Shown here: one piece after another, positions 42,838 through 49,764 of the stretch
Position numbering within the stretch: the stretch's first letter is position 1
How the letters are laid out: each line of letters starts with the position of its first letter
NCBI GenBank assembly: GCA_964343265.1
Contig: CAYFIW010000002.1
Span: 26,301-90,300 of the forward strand
Direction of reading: 5' to 3'
Origin: CAYFIW01 sp964343265
Lineage (GTDB): Bacteria; Chloroflexota; Dehalococcoidia; Lucifugimonadales; UBA826
DNA length: 64,000 nucleotides
Program-made: the position numbers and the translations under genes
Notes under the pieces: model-generated
Database searches by the model: none
The model's input: only the letters and a program-made list of their open reading frames with translations
What the model was told of the DNA's origin: nothing

Positions 42838-44061
42838 TTGGCCTTAGATCTTACAGAAACAGCTCTGCTGCTCGATAAGATAGCTATAGATATTGGTAAT
42901 ACACAAAAAGAATCAGACCTAAGGTTAAGGTCGGCGATTGAAAAAATAAATAATTTTGATGAACATCGATTTGCGGAAGATTTGAGAAATTCTTCAGATG
43001 TATTCAATTGGACCTCACCTGATTTTCCATCAAGGCCATATGCCTCCACGCCTCCAAGTATTTTGCCAGAAGATTACTGGGTTGTTGGCGTTGACGGGTC
43101 TCATATCGATGTCAATCGACATATCCCGATCAGATGTTTCTTGGTAAACACAGGTACAGTAAAAATACGATATGGTGCGTCACCAGAAGCAGATTTTTCT
43201 AGCAATCCCTCCTTATATTTTGGGGTTAATGAGACTTATATATCTGACCCATCCCATCCCAATCGTTCTATTGCTATCCAAGGGACAATTTTAGGTGCCG
43301 TCAGAGCCGTTAAAGAAATGAAAGCTTTGGCTGACGCCATTGAGAAGTTGCAAGCATCTGATCCACATATCCCTGTTTTAGGATTGATCGATGGGACTTT
43401 ACTAATGTTAGATTTGTTACGAGCAGGAATTCCTGATTTTGTTTTAGAAAATATTTTGGAAAACGGGTTTCTTAAGGAACTTGGCAGGCTAAAAGAGTTA
43501 TCTAAAAAGGGCAAGGTTTTGTTAGCAAGTTACATAAGTTTACCTGCTAGTACAGAAGTTATGGATGGGGTTCGTCTATTAGCGTGTCCATATTCCATAG
43601 CTGATTGTTCCCTAAAATGCGGAGAAAAATTAGCAGGAGAGCGCCCGTGCGATGGATTTGCCCTAAACCTGTTGGATAGAAATTTATACTCAAGTGTTTT
43701 AAAACAAGGGCATAGAAGCGATTTGTATGCGAGTAATTCGAGGTTAGTGAGAAATTATTATGAGGATAATCAAATAAATTTTTTTTATATGAATACAGGC
43801 GACGAAATAGCAAGAGTAGAGATGCCATCTTGGGTATCACAGGACCAAGACAATTTACAATTAATTCATTCAATAATTTATAGTCAGTGTAGATCAGGAA
43901 TGGGGTATCCCACTTCCCTCATGGAGGCCCATGAACAGGCTGTAATATCAACAGCTGATAGAGGGTATTTTCTCAATTTAATTGAAGAGGTGGTTGAATC
44001 ACAAAACATGTCGTTTTTTACATCTAGAAAAGATCATTCAAAAAGGGTGCGTTGGCTGTAA
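42838..44061 (+). CDS. nurA: NurA-domain nuclease
   Basis: A 407-residue protein with the NurA fold, a 5'-3' nuclease that works with HerA in DNA end processing. Asp86 in VVGVDGSHIDV and Asp185 in LGLIDGTLLML are the metal-binding acids; the C-terminal GYPTSLMEAHEQAVIS matches the conserved Tyr-Pro...Glu-His block. The N-terminal 70 residues are helical. TTG start adjacent to the previous stop; 1 nt separates its stop from the next ATG. Both flanking genes and herA are on the same transcript. Confidence 0.85.
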   Translation: MALDLTETALLLDKIAIDIGNTQKESDLRLRSAIEKINNFDEHRFAEDLRNSSDVFNWTSPDFPSRPYASTPPSILPEDYWVVGVDGSHIDVNRHIPIRCFLVNTGTVKIRYGASPEADFSSNPSLYFGVNETYISDPSHPNRSIAIQGTILGAVRAVKEMKALADAIEKLQASDPHIPVLGLIDGTLLMLDLLRAGIPDFVLENILENGFLKELGRLKELSKKGKVLLASYISLPASTEVMDGVRLLACPYSIADCSLKCGEKLAGERPCDGFALNLLDRNLYSSVLKQGHRSDLYASNSRLVRNYYEDNQINFFYMNTGDEIARVEMPSWVSQDQDNLQLIHSIIYSQCRSGMGYPTSLMEAHEQAVISTADRGYFLNLIEEVVESQNMSFFTSRKDHSKRVRWL

Positions 44062-44062
44062 C

Positions 44063-44647
44063 ATGAGCAATACTGAAAGGATTGGCGAGGTTGTCGAAAG
44101 CAACACAAATGAGTTTGTTACCCAATGCTATGACCTTTATACATCTCCTCCTATAGGGACCCTGATTCGGGTAGGAGAAACGGAGACAGTTTACGGACTA
44201 GTAAGTTATTCATCAACAGCTGGCCTTGATCCGACCAGAAAGCCGATTCCAAGAGGTAGGGGCCTTGGGAATGAGGACGAAATCTATCGTGAAAATCCGC
44301 AATTAGATAGACTATTAAATACAGAATTTAAGGCGTTATCTGTTGGCTATAAGACAGGTAACGCCTTAAATTTATACACCTCTCCTGTCCCGCCGAGAAT
44401 TCACTCATTTGTATCAGTGTGTGAAACTGATGAAATAAACATTTTTGCTAATTCAATGAGGTTTTTGGACGTCGTATTGAGATCACCCGTGCCCCAAGCT
44501 GATGATGTTGTGGCTGGATTTATTAGGTTTGCAAGCGACACATTTCCAGAGAACGAAAATATTAAGTTGGAGGCAGCAAGAGTCTTAGCAAACATGCTCA
44601 GTAATGATACAAAACGCCTTGATGGGATAATTAGGAGAATTCGATGA
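44063..44647 (+). CDS. Stand-alone HAS-barrel-like protein
   Basis: A 194-residue protein. Residues 1-100 (RIGEVVESNTNEFVTQC, IGTLIRVGETETVYGLVSY) resemble the HAS-barrel found at the N-terminus of HerA helicases. The C-terminal half is helical (FLDVVLRSP, ADDVVAGFIRFASDTF, LEAARVLANML) and not recognised. It has no ATPase motif. It sits between nurA and herA and its TGA overlaps the herA ATG. It may be an adaptor linking NurA to the HerA ring; this is inference. Confidence 0.7.
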   Translation: MSNTERIGEVVESNTNEFVTQCYDLYTSPPIGTLIRVGETETVYGLVSYSSTAGLDPTRKPIPRGRGLGNEDEIYRENPQLDRLLNTEFKALSVGYKTGNALNLYTSPVPPRIHSFVSVCETDEINIFANSMRFLDVVLRSPVPQADDVVAGFIRFASDTFPENENIKLEAARVLANMLSNDTKRLDGIIRRIR

Positions 44648-46275
44648 ATGATGCCACAAGTTATCAAGGTAGATTGGGATTAGTTGTATCGGGTTCATTA
44701 GCCGAGGGAGTAAAAGTTAAACTTGATCCTACATATTCAGTAGAGGATGTCAACATCGGTTCAAACGTTGTTATACAAGGGAGAGAATCGAAATTTTTTG
44801 GGGTTGTGACAGATATTGCTCTTGAGTCTTCAGATCCATCTCTACAATACAACTTACCTGATGTATCAGATTCATTTGTAAGGGAGGCTTTGTCGGGTAC
44901 TTCCACGTATGGAGTTGTAACTGTAGAACCGATGTTAACTGTAGGTATAAATCCTTATTCCGGTAAGCAGTCACCTATGCCGGCCAAGACCCTGCCGTCT
45001 CATTTTTCAGAGGTTTCTGATGCCACAGAAGAAGATATTTACAGCGTTTTTGGATCTGAAGCGGATGGAGGTTTTTGGATCGGAAGTCCTTTAGATATGG
45101 AAGCTAAGTTGTGTCTTAATATTGAGGAATTGGTAAAACGTAGTAACGGGGTTTTTGGAAAGAGTGGAACGGGGAAAACTTTTTTAACTCGCTTATTACT
45201 GATAGGTATTTTGCAGAGTGGGAAAGCGAGTAACCTTATTTTTGACATGCACAATGAATATGGCTGGAAGGGAACCAGTGAATCTAATTATGACGTAAAA
45301 GGCCTGAAGCAATTATTTGATTCAAAAGTCTCGGTATTTTCTCTCGATGCAGATAGTGCCTCGAGGAGAGGCTTCAGTCCCGATCATCTTGTAAGATTTT
45401 CTTACTCGGACATTTCTCCTGAAGACATACAATTACTAAGAGAAACTTTAGATCTAACTTCTGTATCTGCAGACGTCGCCTATTCCTTGGAAGCACATTT
45501 TGGTCGCGGAAATTGGTTTCAAGGGTTTACAAAACTCGATACTGAGCAGATGAATGATCTTGCCATCAAAATAAATGTAAATGGTTCTGCGTTAGCTTCT
45601 TTACGAAGACGCCTAGATCGTTTGACTAGGTTTGATTTTGTTACAGAGAATAGAGTGGAAGATTCGGCCAATATGATCATAGATCGATTAAGATCTGGGC
45701 AGCATGTTGTTTTAGAATTTGGAAAACACGGTAACAATGCTACTGCCTATATGCTGGTTGCGAATATTTTGACAAGACGTATTTATGATCGATATCAACA
45801 GCAAAAAGAGACTGCGATGGGAGATTCTAATATGGAGCCTCCGAACCTGGTGATTACGTTGGAGGAAGCACATAGATTTCTCAGCTCAACTATGGCCAAT
45901 CAAACTATTTTTGGAACTATAGCAAGAGAGATGAGAAAGTATAACGTTACACTACTGGTAGTAGATCAAAGGCCTAGTGATATCGATGAGGAAGTCATGA
46001 GTCAAATTGGTACCAAGGTCAGCTGTCTTCTTGACAGCGCACGGGATGTAGATTCTGTTTTGTCTGGGGTCTCAGGTAGTAGAAAATTGAGAGGAGTTCT
46101 ATCAAGGCTGGAAACTAGGCAGCAAGCTCTTGTTTTCGGACACGCAATGCCTATGCCGGTCGTGATTAGAACTAGAGACTATGGGACTCCAGAGTCTTAT
46201 TCCCTTATAGGTAATGGTTCTAAATCCCCATCTGACATAAAGAGAGATGTTGATTCTTTGTTTGGACCCTCATGA
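44644..46275 (+). CDS. herA: HerA-like DNA translocase ATPase
   Basis: A hexameric FtsK/HerA-type ATPase of 543 residues. An N-terminal HAS-barrel (about 8-100) is followed by the ATPase core: Walker A GKSGTGKT at 172-179, FDMHNEYGW, Walker B LVITLEEAH with Glu407/Glu408, the DQRPSDIDEEVMSQIGTK sensor region and a C-terminal strand. It is the last gene of the 161-aa/NurA/HAS/HerA cassette, all coupled by overlaps of -4 to +1 nt. No Mre11 or Rad50 gene is nearby, unlike the archaeal setting. Confidence 0.9.
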   Translation: MNDATSYQGRLGLVVSGSLAEGVKVKLDPTYSVEDVNIGSNVVIQGRESKFFGVVTDIALESSDPSLQYNLPDVSDSFVREALSGTSTYGVVTVEPMLTVGINPYSGKQSPMPAKTLPSHFSEVSDATEEDIYSVFGSEADGGFWIGSPLDMEAKLCLNIEELVKRSNGVFGKSGTGKTFLTRLLLIGILQSGKASNLIFDMHNEYGWKGTSESNYDVKGLKQLFDSKVSVFSLDADSASRRGFSPDHLVRFSYSDISPEDIQLLRETLDLTSVSADVAYSLEAHFGRGNWFQGFTKLDTEQMNDLAIKINVNGSALASLRRRLDRLTRFDFVTENRVEDSANMIIDRLRSGQHVVLEFGKHGNNATAYMLVANILTRRIYDRYQQQKETAMGDSNMEPPNLVITLEEAHRFLSSTMANQTIFGTIAREMRKYNVTLLVVDQRPSDIDEEVMSQIGTKVSCLLDSARDVDSVLSGVSGSRKLRGVLSRLETRQQALVFGHAMPMPVVIRTRDYGTPESYSLIGNGSKSPSDIKRDVDSLFGPS

Positions 46276-46647
46276 TTACCTTCCTATCTCCTCAAGTCTG
46301 TCGTCATTTATTCCAAAATGATGAGCTATTTCGTGTGTTATGGTGGTTTCTATTTCCCTAGTGATTTCTTCCTGTGTTTCGCAAATAGACTCGATTGGTT
46401 TTTGGAAAATTGTAATTTTGTCAGGCAAAACCAGATCGTATCCGTATCTTTCCGTCAGTGGTAGGCCTTCATATAATCCAAGTAATTCCATAGCATCTTC
46501 AATACCAGTTCCAATAAGTTGAGTCGGAGATGCTGCGGTGTCTACAACTACGTCAACGTTGTTTAATTGCGATTTAAATTCCTCTGGCAATTGAGATAAT
46601 GCTCGTCTGACTAATCTTTCAAATTGTGCACGCGATATTGATGTCAT
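46276..46647 (-). CDS. Minimal zincin-like metallopeptidase (PF06262-type)
   Basis: A 123-residue protein with TITHEIAHHFGINDDRLEE: His105, Glu106 and His109 form the HExxH site, with downstream acids as in the minimal zincin family. The middle DLVLPDKITIFQKPIE strand pairs with the active-site helix. There is no signal peptide, so it is cytoplasmic. Its start abuts nothing upstream within 50 nt, and its stop abuts the herA stop (convergent). The protease target is unknown. Confidence 0.85.
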   Translation of the reverse strand: MTSISRAQFERLVRRALSQLPEEFKSQLNNVDVVVDTAASPTQLIGTGIEDAMELLGLYEGLPLTERYGYDLVLPDKITIFQKPIESICETQEEITREIETTITHEIAHHFGINDDRLEEIGR

Positions 46648-46741
46648 GTTGAAATATTACCAAATAAGCCCCACAAAACGATATTTGACAAAACTTACTT
46701 GTTGTCCCGAATCGCAACTGGATGTATGCTAGTCGCCGGCC

Positions 46742-46771
46742 CCTCTCATGTAGAAGAGGAGGTATTTTTTT
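46742..46771 (+). promoter_or_regulatory. Hairpin plus T-tract in the leader of the thiolase-like gene
   Basis: CCTCT at 46742-46746 pairs with AGAGG at 46755-46759 and is followed 3 nt later by TATTTTTTT. It ends 17 nt before the AGGAGG ribosome binding site of the thiolase-like gene. The 5-bp stem is short for a terminator; an attenuator is possible. Confidence 0.3.
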
Positions 46772-46797
46772 GGAAAATCAATTTAGGAGGCAGAAAT

Positions 46798-47940
46798 ATG
46801 ACCGATCTTCGGAAAACGGTCGCTATCGTTGGAGTAGACGAATCTGACGAAATAGGTAAGGTGCCGGATAAATCTAATCTGCAGCACCACGCTGAAGCGG
46901 CTCACAACGCTCTTGATGACGCAGGGCTATCTATGAAAGACGTCAATGGACTATTCACAGCAGGGACATCTACTTTGAATCTTGCTGAATATCTTGGACT
47001 TGAGCCTAGTTTTACAGATACCACCGCAGTCGGAGGGTCATCATTCATCATTCATATAGCGCATGCTATGGCGGCGATAAATGCTGGATACTGTGATGTA
47101 GCTCTTGTAACCCACGGTGAAGCTGGTAGGAGCAGGAGAACGAGACCTGGTGGCGATGCAGCAGATCCAGGGGCACAATTTGAAAGCCCTTACGGGTTTT
47201 TAGGGGCTCCTATTCTTTATGCAATGGCAGCAAGAAGGTATATGCACCAGTATGGAGAAGATTACGCAAGACAAGGAATGGCTGAAGTCGCTGTTGCTAC
47301 GAGAAAGTGGGCGCAGTTAAATCCGAAAGCATATATGAAGGATGATATGTCATTTGATGACTATCACAACTCGAGATGGATTTCAGAACCGTTTCATTTA
47401 TTTGACTGCTGCCTAGTAACGGATGCTGGAGGCGCGTTTGTTATCACCTCTGCAGAACGTGCAAAAGATACCAAGAAGAAACCAGTCTGGGTATTAGGTG
47501 CTGCAGAGTCCCATGACCACAATCTAATTAGCCAAATGCCTGATTTGACTCGAACAGCAGCAAAGAATAGCGGTCCCGCTGCTATGCAAAGAGCAGGCGT
47601 GACTCATGATGACATCGACCTTGCGATGATATATGACTCTTTTACATACACAGTGCTAACAACTCTAGAGAGTCTTGGGTTCTGTGGACCAGGAGAGGCA
47701 CCGGACTTCGTTGCTAACCAGAGGACTGCTCCGGGTGGAGACTTCGCCATGAATACTTCTGGCGGCGGTTTATCCTACACACACTCTGGTATGTACGGCA
47801 TGTTCTTAGTATTGGAGGCGGTAAGGCAATTGAGAGGTGAATGCGGAGATCGTCAATTGGATGATCCTCAACTCTGCTTAATCAACGGTACAGGAGGGCA
47901 ACTCTCCTCCACCGGAACCACGGTTCTGGCGGTCGACTAA
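46798..47940 (+). CDS. Thiolase-like protein without catalytic cysteines (Ltp2/SCP-x-like)
   Basis: A 380-residue thiolase-superfamily protein. The region that normally carries the acylated Cys reads TTAVGGSSFIIHIAHAM, with Gly/Ser instead, and the C-terminal CxGGG motif is INGTGGQLSST. A His is present in LSYTHSGMYG. Loss of both cysteines is seen in Ltp2-type retro-aldolases and other DUF35-associated thiolase-like proteins. AGGAGG lies 7 nt before the ATG, so the longer open frame is ignored. It pairs with the DUF35 gene 19 nt downstream. Confidence 0.87.
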   Translation: MTDLRKTVAIVGVDESDEIGKVPDKSNLQHHAEAAHNALDDAGLSMKDVNGLFTAGTSTLNLAEYLGLEPSFTDTTAVGGSSFIIHIAHAMAAINAGYCDVALVTHGEAGRSRRTRPGGDAADPGAQFESPYGFLGAPILYAMAARRYMHQYGEDYARQGMAEVAVATRKWAQLNPKAYMKDDMSFDDYHNSRWISEPFHLFDCCLVTDAGGAFVITSAERAKDTKKKPVWVLGAAESHDHNLISQMPDLTRTAAKNSGPAAMQRAGVTHDDIDLAMIYDSFTYTVLTTLESLGFCGPGEAPDFVANQRTAPGGDFAMNTSGGGLSYTHSGMYGMFLVLEAVRQLRGECGDRQLDDPQLCLINGTGGQLSSTGTTVLAVD

Positions 47941-47959
47941 TTATAAGGAGAATCTAAAA

Positions 47960-48379
47960 ATGGCATATAACAAACCAATACCTGTTCCACAGGGAGAATC
48001 TGACGTTTATTGGCAAAAGGCCAAAGAAAAAGAATTGTGGCTTAGATACTGCAATGGCTGTGAGGAGGCATATTTCTACCCCACAGACTTTTGTCGTAAT
48101 CCAGAATGTGCTACCCCAAGAGACACAAAATGGGTAAAGGCTTCAGGAAAAGCTACATTGTTCACATACGGCATTGTTCAGAGGGCGCCACATCCAGGAT
48201 TTGCAGATGACGTTCCATTTGTGACTGCCATTGTGGAATTAGAAGAAGGCCCAAAAATGGCCACAAATGTGCTTATTGAAAACCCCACATTTGAAAACTT
48301 GAAGATAGGAATGCCTTTGGAAGTTGTGTTTGAGGACATAACCGACGAATTAGCGCTTCCTAAATTTAAGCCTGCGTAG
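47960..48379 (+). CDS. DUF35 zinc-ribbon/OB-fold protein (ChsH2-C-like)
   Basis: A 139-residue partner of the thiolase-like protein. Cys31, Cys34, Cys45 and Cys50 form the rubredoxin-like zinc ribbon, and the remainder (GKATLFTYGIVQRAPHPGF, VTAIVELEEGP, IGMPLEVVFED) is the OB-fold. TAAGGAG precedes the ATG. In known systems such a protein and a thiolase-like subunit form an aldolase or acyl-CoA-handling complex; the substrate here is unknown. Confidence 0.9.
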   Translation: MAYNKPIPVPQGESDVYWQKAKEKELWLRYCNGCEEAYFYPTDFCRNPECATPRDTKWVKASGKATLFTYGIVQRAPHPGFADDVPFVTAIVELEEGPKMATNVLIENPTFENLKIGMPLEVVFEDITDELALPKFKPA

Positions 48380-48401
48380 ATTACATAGATAATGTGGATT
48401 T

Positions 48402-48429
48402 GAGAAGGCTGCCATTAGGTGGCCTTCTC
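48402..48429. repeat. 12-bp inverted repeat between convergent genes
   Basis: GAGAAGGC and GCCTTCTC with inner G-T and C-G pairs and an ATTA loop. It lies between the DUF35 stop and the DUF971 stop. There is no T-tract on either side, so it may end transcription inefficiently or work with Rho. Confidence 0.55.
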
Positions 48430-48455
48430 GTCCATGTAGAAAAAGCGAGTTTCGT

Positions 48456-48824
48456 TCAACTCTCCTGTCTTTGTGAAGAGCAGGTTGAGCATGGACACAT
48501 CTCTCTAAGAACATTAAACGGAAATATTCCTGTAAAGTGGGCGTCACTCCATAGGAATTGAATGGCATAGTTTCCTATCATAAGATGATCTTCCGCCTTA
48601 AGGTCCGAGGGTACGCTCGCAGGATCTAGAATTTGGCGCTTGCTCCATTCCTCTACACACTCGGCACATTGACAACTTATCCTGATAGATTTGGCACTAT
48701 AGGTGCTTTCATGAGAATCAGACCATCTGATTAGTATCTTTTCTCCGTATAAACCTACCTTGTCAATTTTTAGTGCCTCGTCCAATTGGTTTCTCCTGAA
48801 TTTATTATTTTTACGAAAACCCAA
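48456..48824 (-). CDS. DUF971 / GBBH-like N-terminal domain protein
   Basis: A 122-residue protein with the stand-alone gamma-butyrobetaine-hydroxylase N-terminal-like domain: KILIRWSDSHESTYSAKSIRISCQCAEC, ADDHLMIGNYAIQF-like middle, and SDAHFTGIFPFNVLREMCPC. Cysteines in CQCAEC and CPCSTC suggest a zinc or Fe-S site. In many bacteria this family lies near Mrp/ApbC or iron-sulfur genes; here it follows hpt by 18 nt. The function is unclear. Confidence 0.82.
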   Translation of the reverse strand: MGFRKNNKFRRNQLDEALKIDKVGLYGEKILIRWSDSHESTYSAKSIRISCQCAECVEEWSKRQILDPASVPSDLKAEDHLMIGNYAIQFLWSDAHFTGIFPFNVLREMCPCSTCSSQRQES

Positions 48825-48842
48825 ATATATAAATTTTATAAA

Positions 48843-49355
48843 TCAGTCGGGTGTGTCCACATACCCTATATACGGCAGATTACGGTATTTTTGGTCTATA
48901 TCCAATCCGTAACCGACCACGAAGTGATTTTCTATTTCAAATCCCACATAGTCTATTTCTAAAGTGGTTTTCCTATTTAGAGGTTTGTTAAGAAGAGTAC
49001 ATATTTTTACCGACTTAGGACTTAATTCAGATAATTTTTCACATATGTATTCCATAGTTTTACCCGAATCGATTATGTCCTCTACAACTAATATATCTCT
49101 GCCCGTAACGTCTTCTAAATCCATACCATGCATTCTTATGTTTTGACTTTCTGTACCGGAATAGCTAGATACACTTATAAATCCGATTCTCACTTCACCC
49201 TCTATAGACCGCAATAGGTCTGCGGCAAAACAAATTGATCCTTTTAAAATAGCGATTAATGTTATTGTGGGTCCGGTTTTATCAAGTATCTCTTTGCCCA
49301 TTTCGGATACACGTCTTGAAATCTCTTCTGAGGTTATTAGGGGATTTATAATCAT
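48843..49355 (-). CDS. hpt: Hypoxanthine phosphoribosyltransferase
   Basis: Purine salvage enzyme that makes IMP or GMP from the base and PRPP. The PRPP loop is ILVVEDIIDSGKTM, the N-terminal LKGSICFAADLLRSI is the pyrophosphate loop, and VGYGLDIDQKYRNLPYIG is the C-terminal signature. The open frame runs to 49421, but the ATG at 49355 gives the usual ISEEEI-like N-terminus; no clear ribosome binding site decides between them. 170 residues from this start. Confidence 0.9.
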   Translation of the reverse strand: MIINPLITSEEISRRVSEMGKEILDKTGPTITLIAILKGSICFAADLLRSIEGEVRIGFISVSSYSGTESQNIRMHGMDLEDVTGRDILVVEDIIDSGKTMEYICEKLSELSPKSVKICTLLNKPLNRKTTLEIDYVGFEIENHFVVGYGLDIDQKYRNLPYIGYVDTPD

Positions 49356-49493
49356 CGATAAAGGGGTTCTCAAATATTTTTTTTCGTTACAAACCATAAA
49401 CGAATCTAGAGTATAAATCATAGTAGTCAGTTTTACGTAAGTATTGAAAAATTATGCTAGGTACAGGTAATTGACAGTGTATGTGAATCTAAG

Positions 49494-49649
49494 TTGGATT
49501 TAACATACAAAACTTGGAGACTCAAGAAGAGAATTGTTCAATTAATTAAGCACACGTCAAATAATAAATTCCCCATATCAATTGCAGGGATTTGTACGAA
49601 CGGATTCTACATAGTAACTATTCTTGGTGTGGTATTTGTTGGGTGTTAA
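49494..49649 (+). CDS. Possible 51-residue small membrane peptide
   Basis: This is the only coding-like stretch in the 343-nt gap between hpt and the helicase gene. From a TTG the product has a basic N-terminal half (KTWRLKKRIVQLIKHT) and a hydrophobic end IVTILGVVFVGC, then stops right after the Cys. That end looks like a lipoprotein signal peptide cut off at its lipobox, so it may be a decayed lipoprotein gene. There is no good ribosome binding site. Apart from a TTGACA at 49471 without a matching -10 box, nothing else is seen in this gap. Confidence 0.18.
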   Translation: MDLTYKTWRLKKRIVQLIKHTSNNKFPISIAGICTNGFYIVTILGVVFVGC

Positions 49650-49764
49650 AAAAATAAAGAGGAATTAATAAATCAAACTATTAGGCACTTAGAGCCTTCA
49701 AGACCCTATGTAGAAGTGATGCTAATCAAAAATAAGATATAACAGGATTCTAAAGGTTAATGTT

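Noticed and set aside
42352..46647. Defence island or prophage around herA-nurA
   Set aside because: No restriction, integrase, toxin-antitoxin or phage genes lie nearby, and base composition does not visibly change. The cassette could still act in defence, but the context does not show an island.
49471..49499. Promoter from TTGACA in the hpt-helicase gap
   Set aside because: At 17 nt spacing the -10 position reads TTGGAT, and no extended -10 is present.
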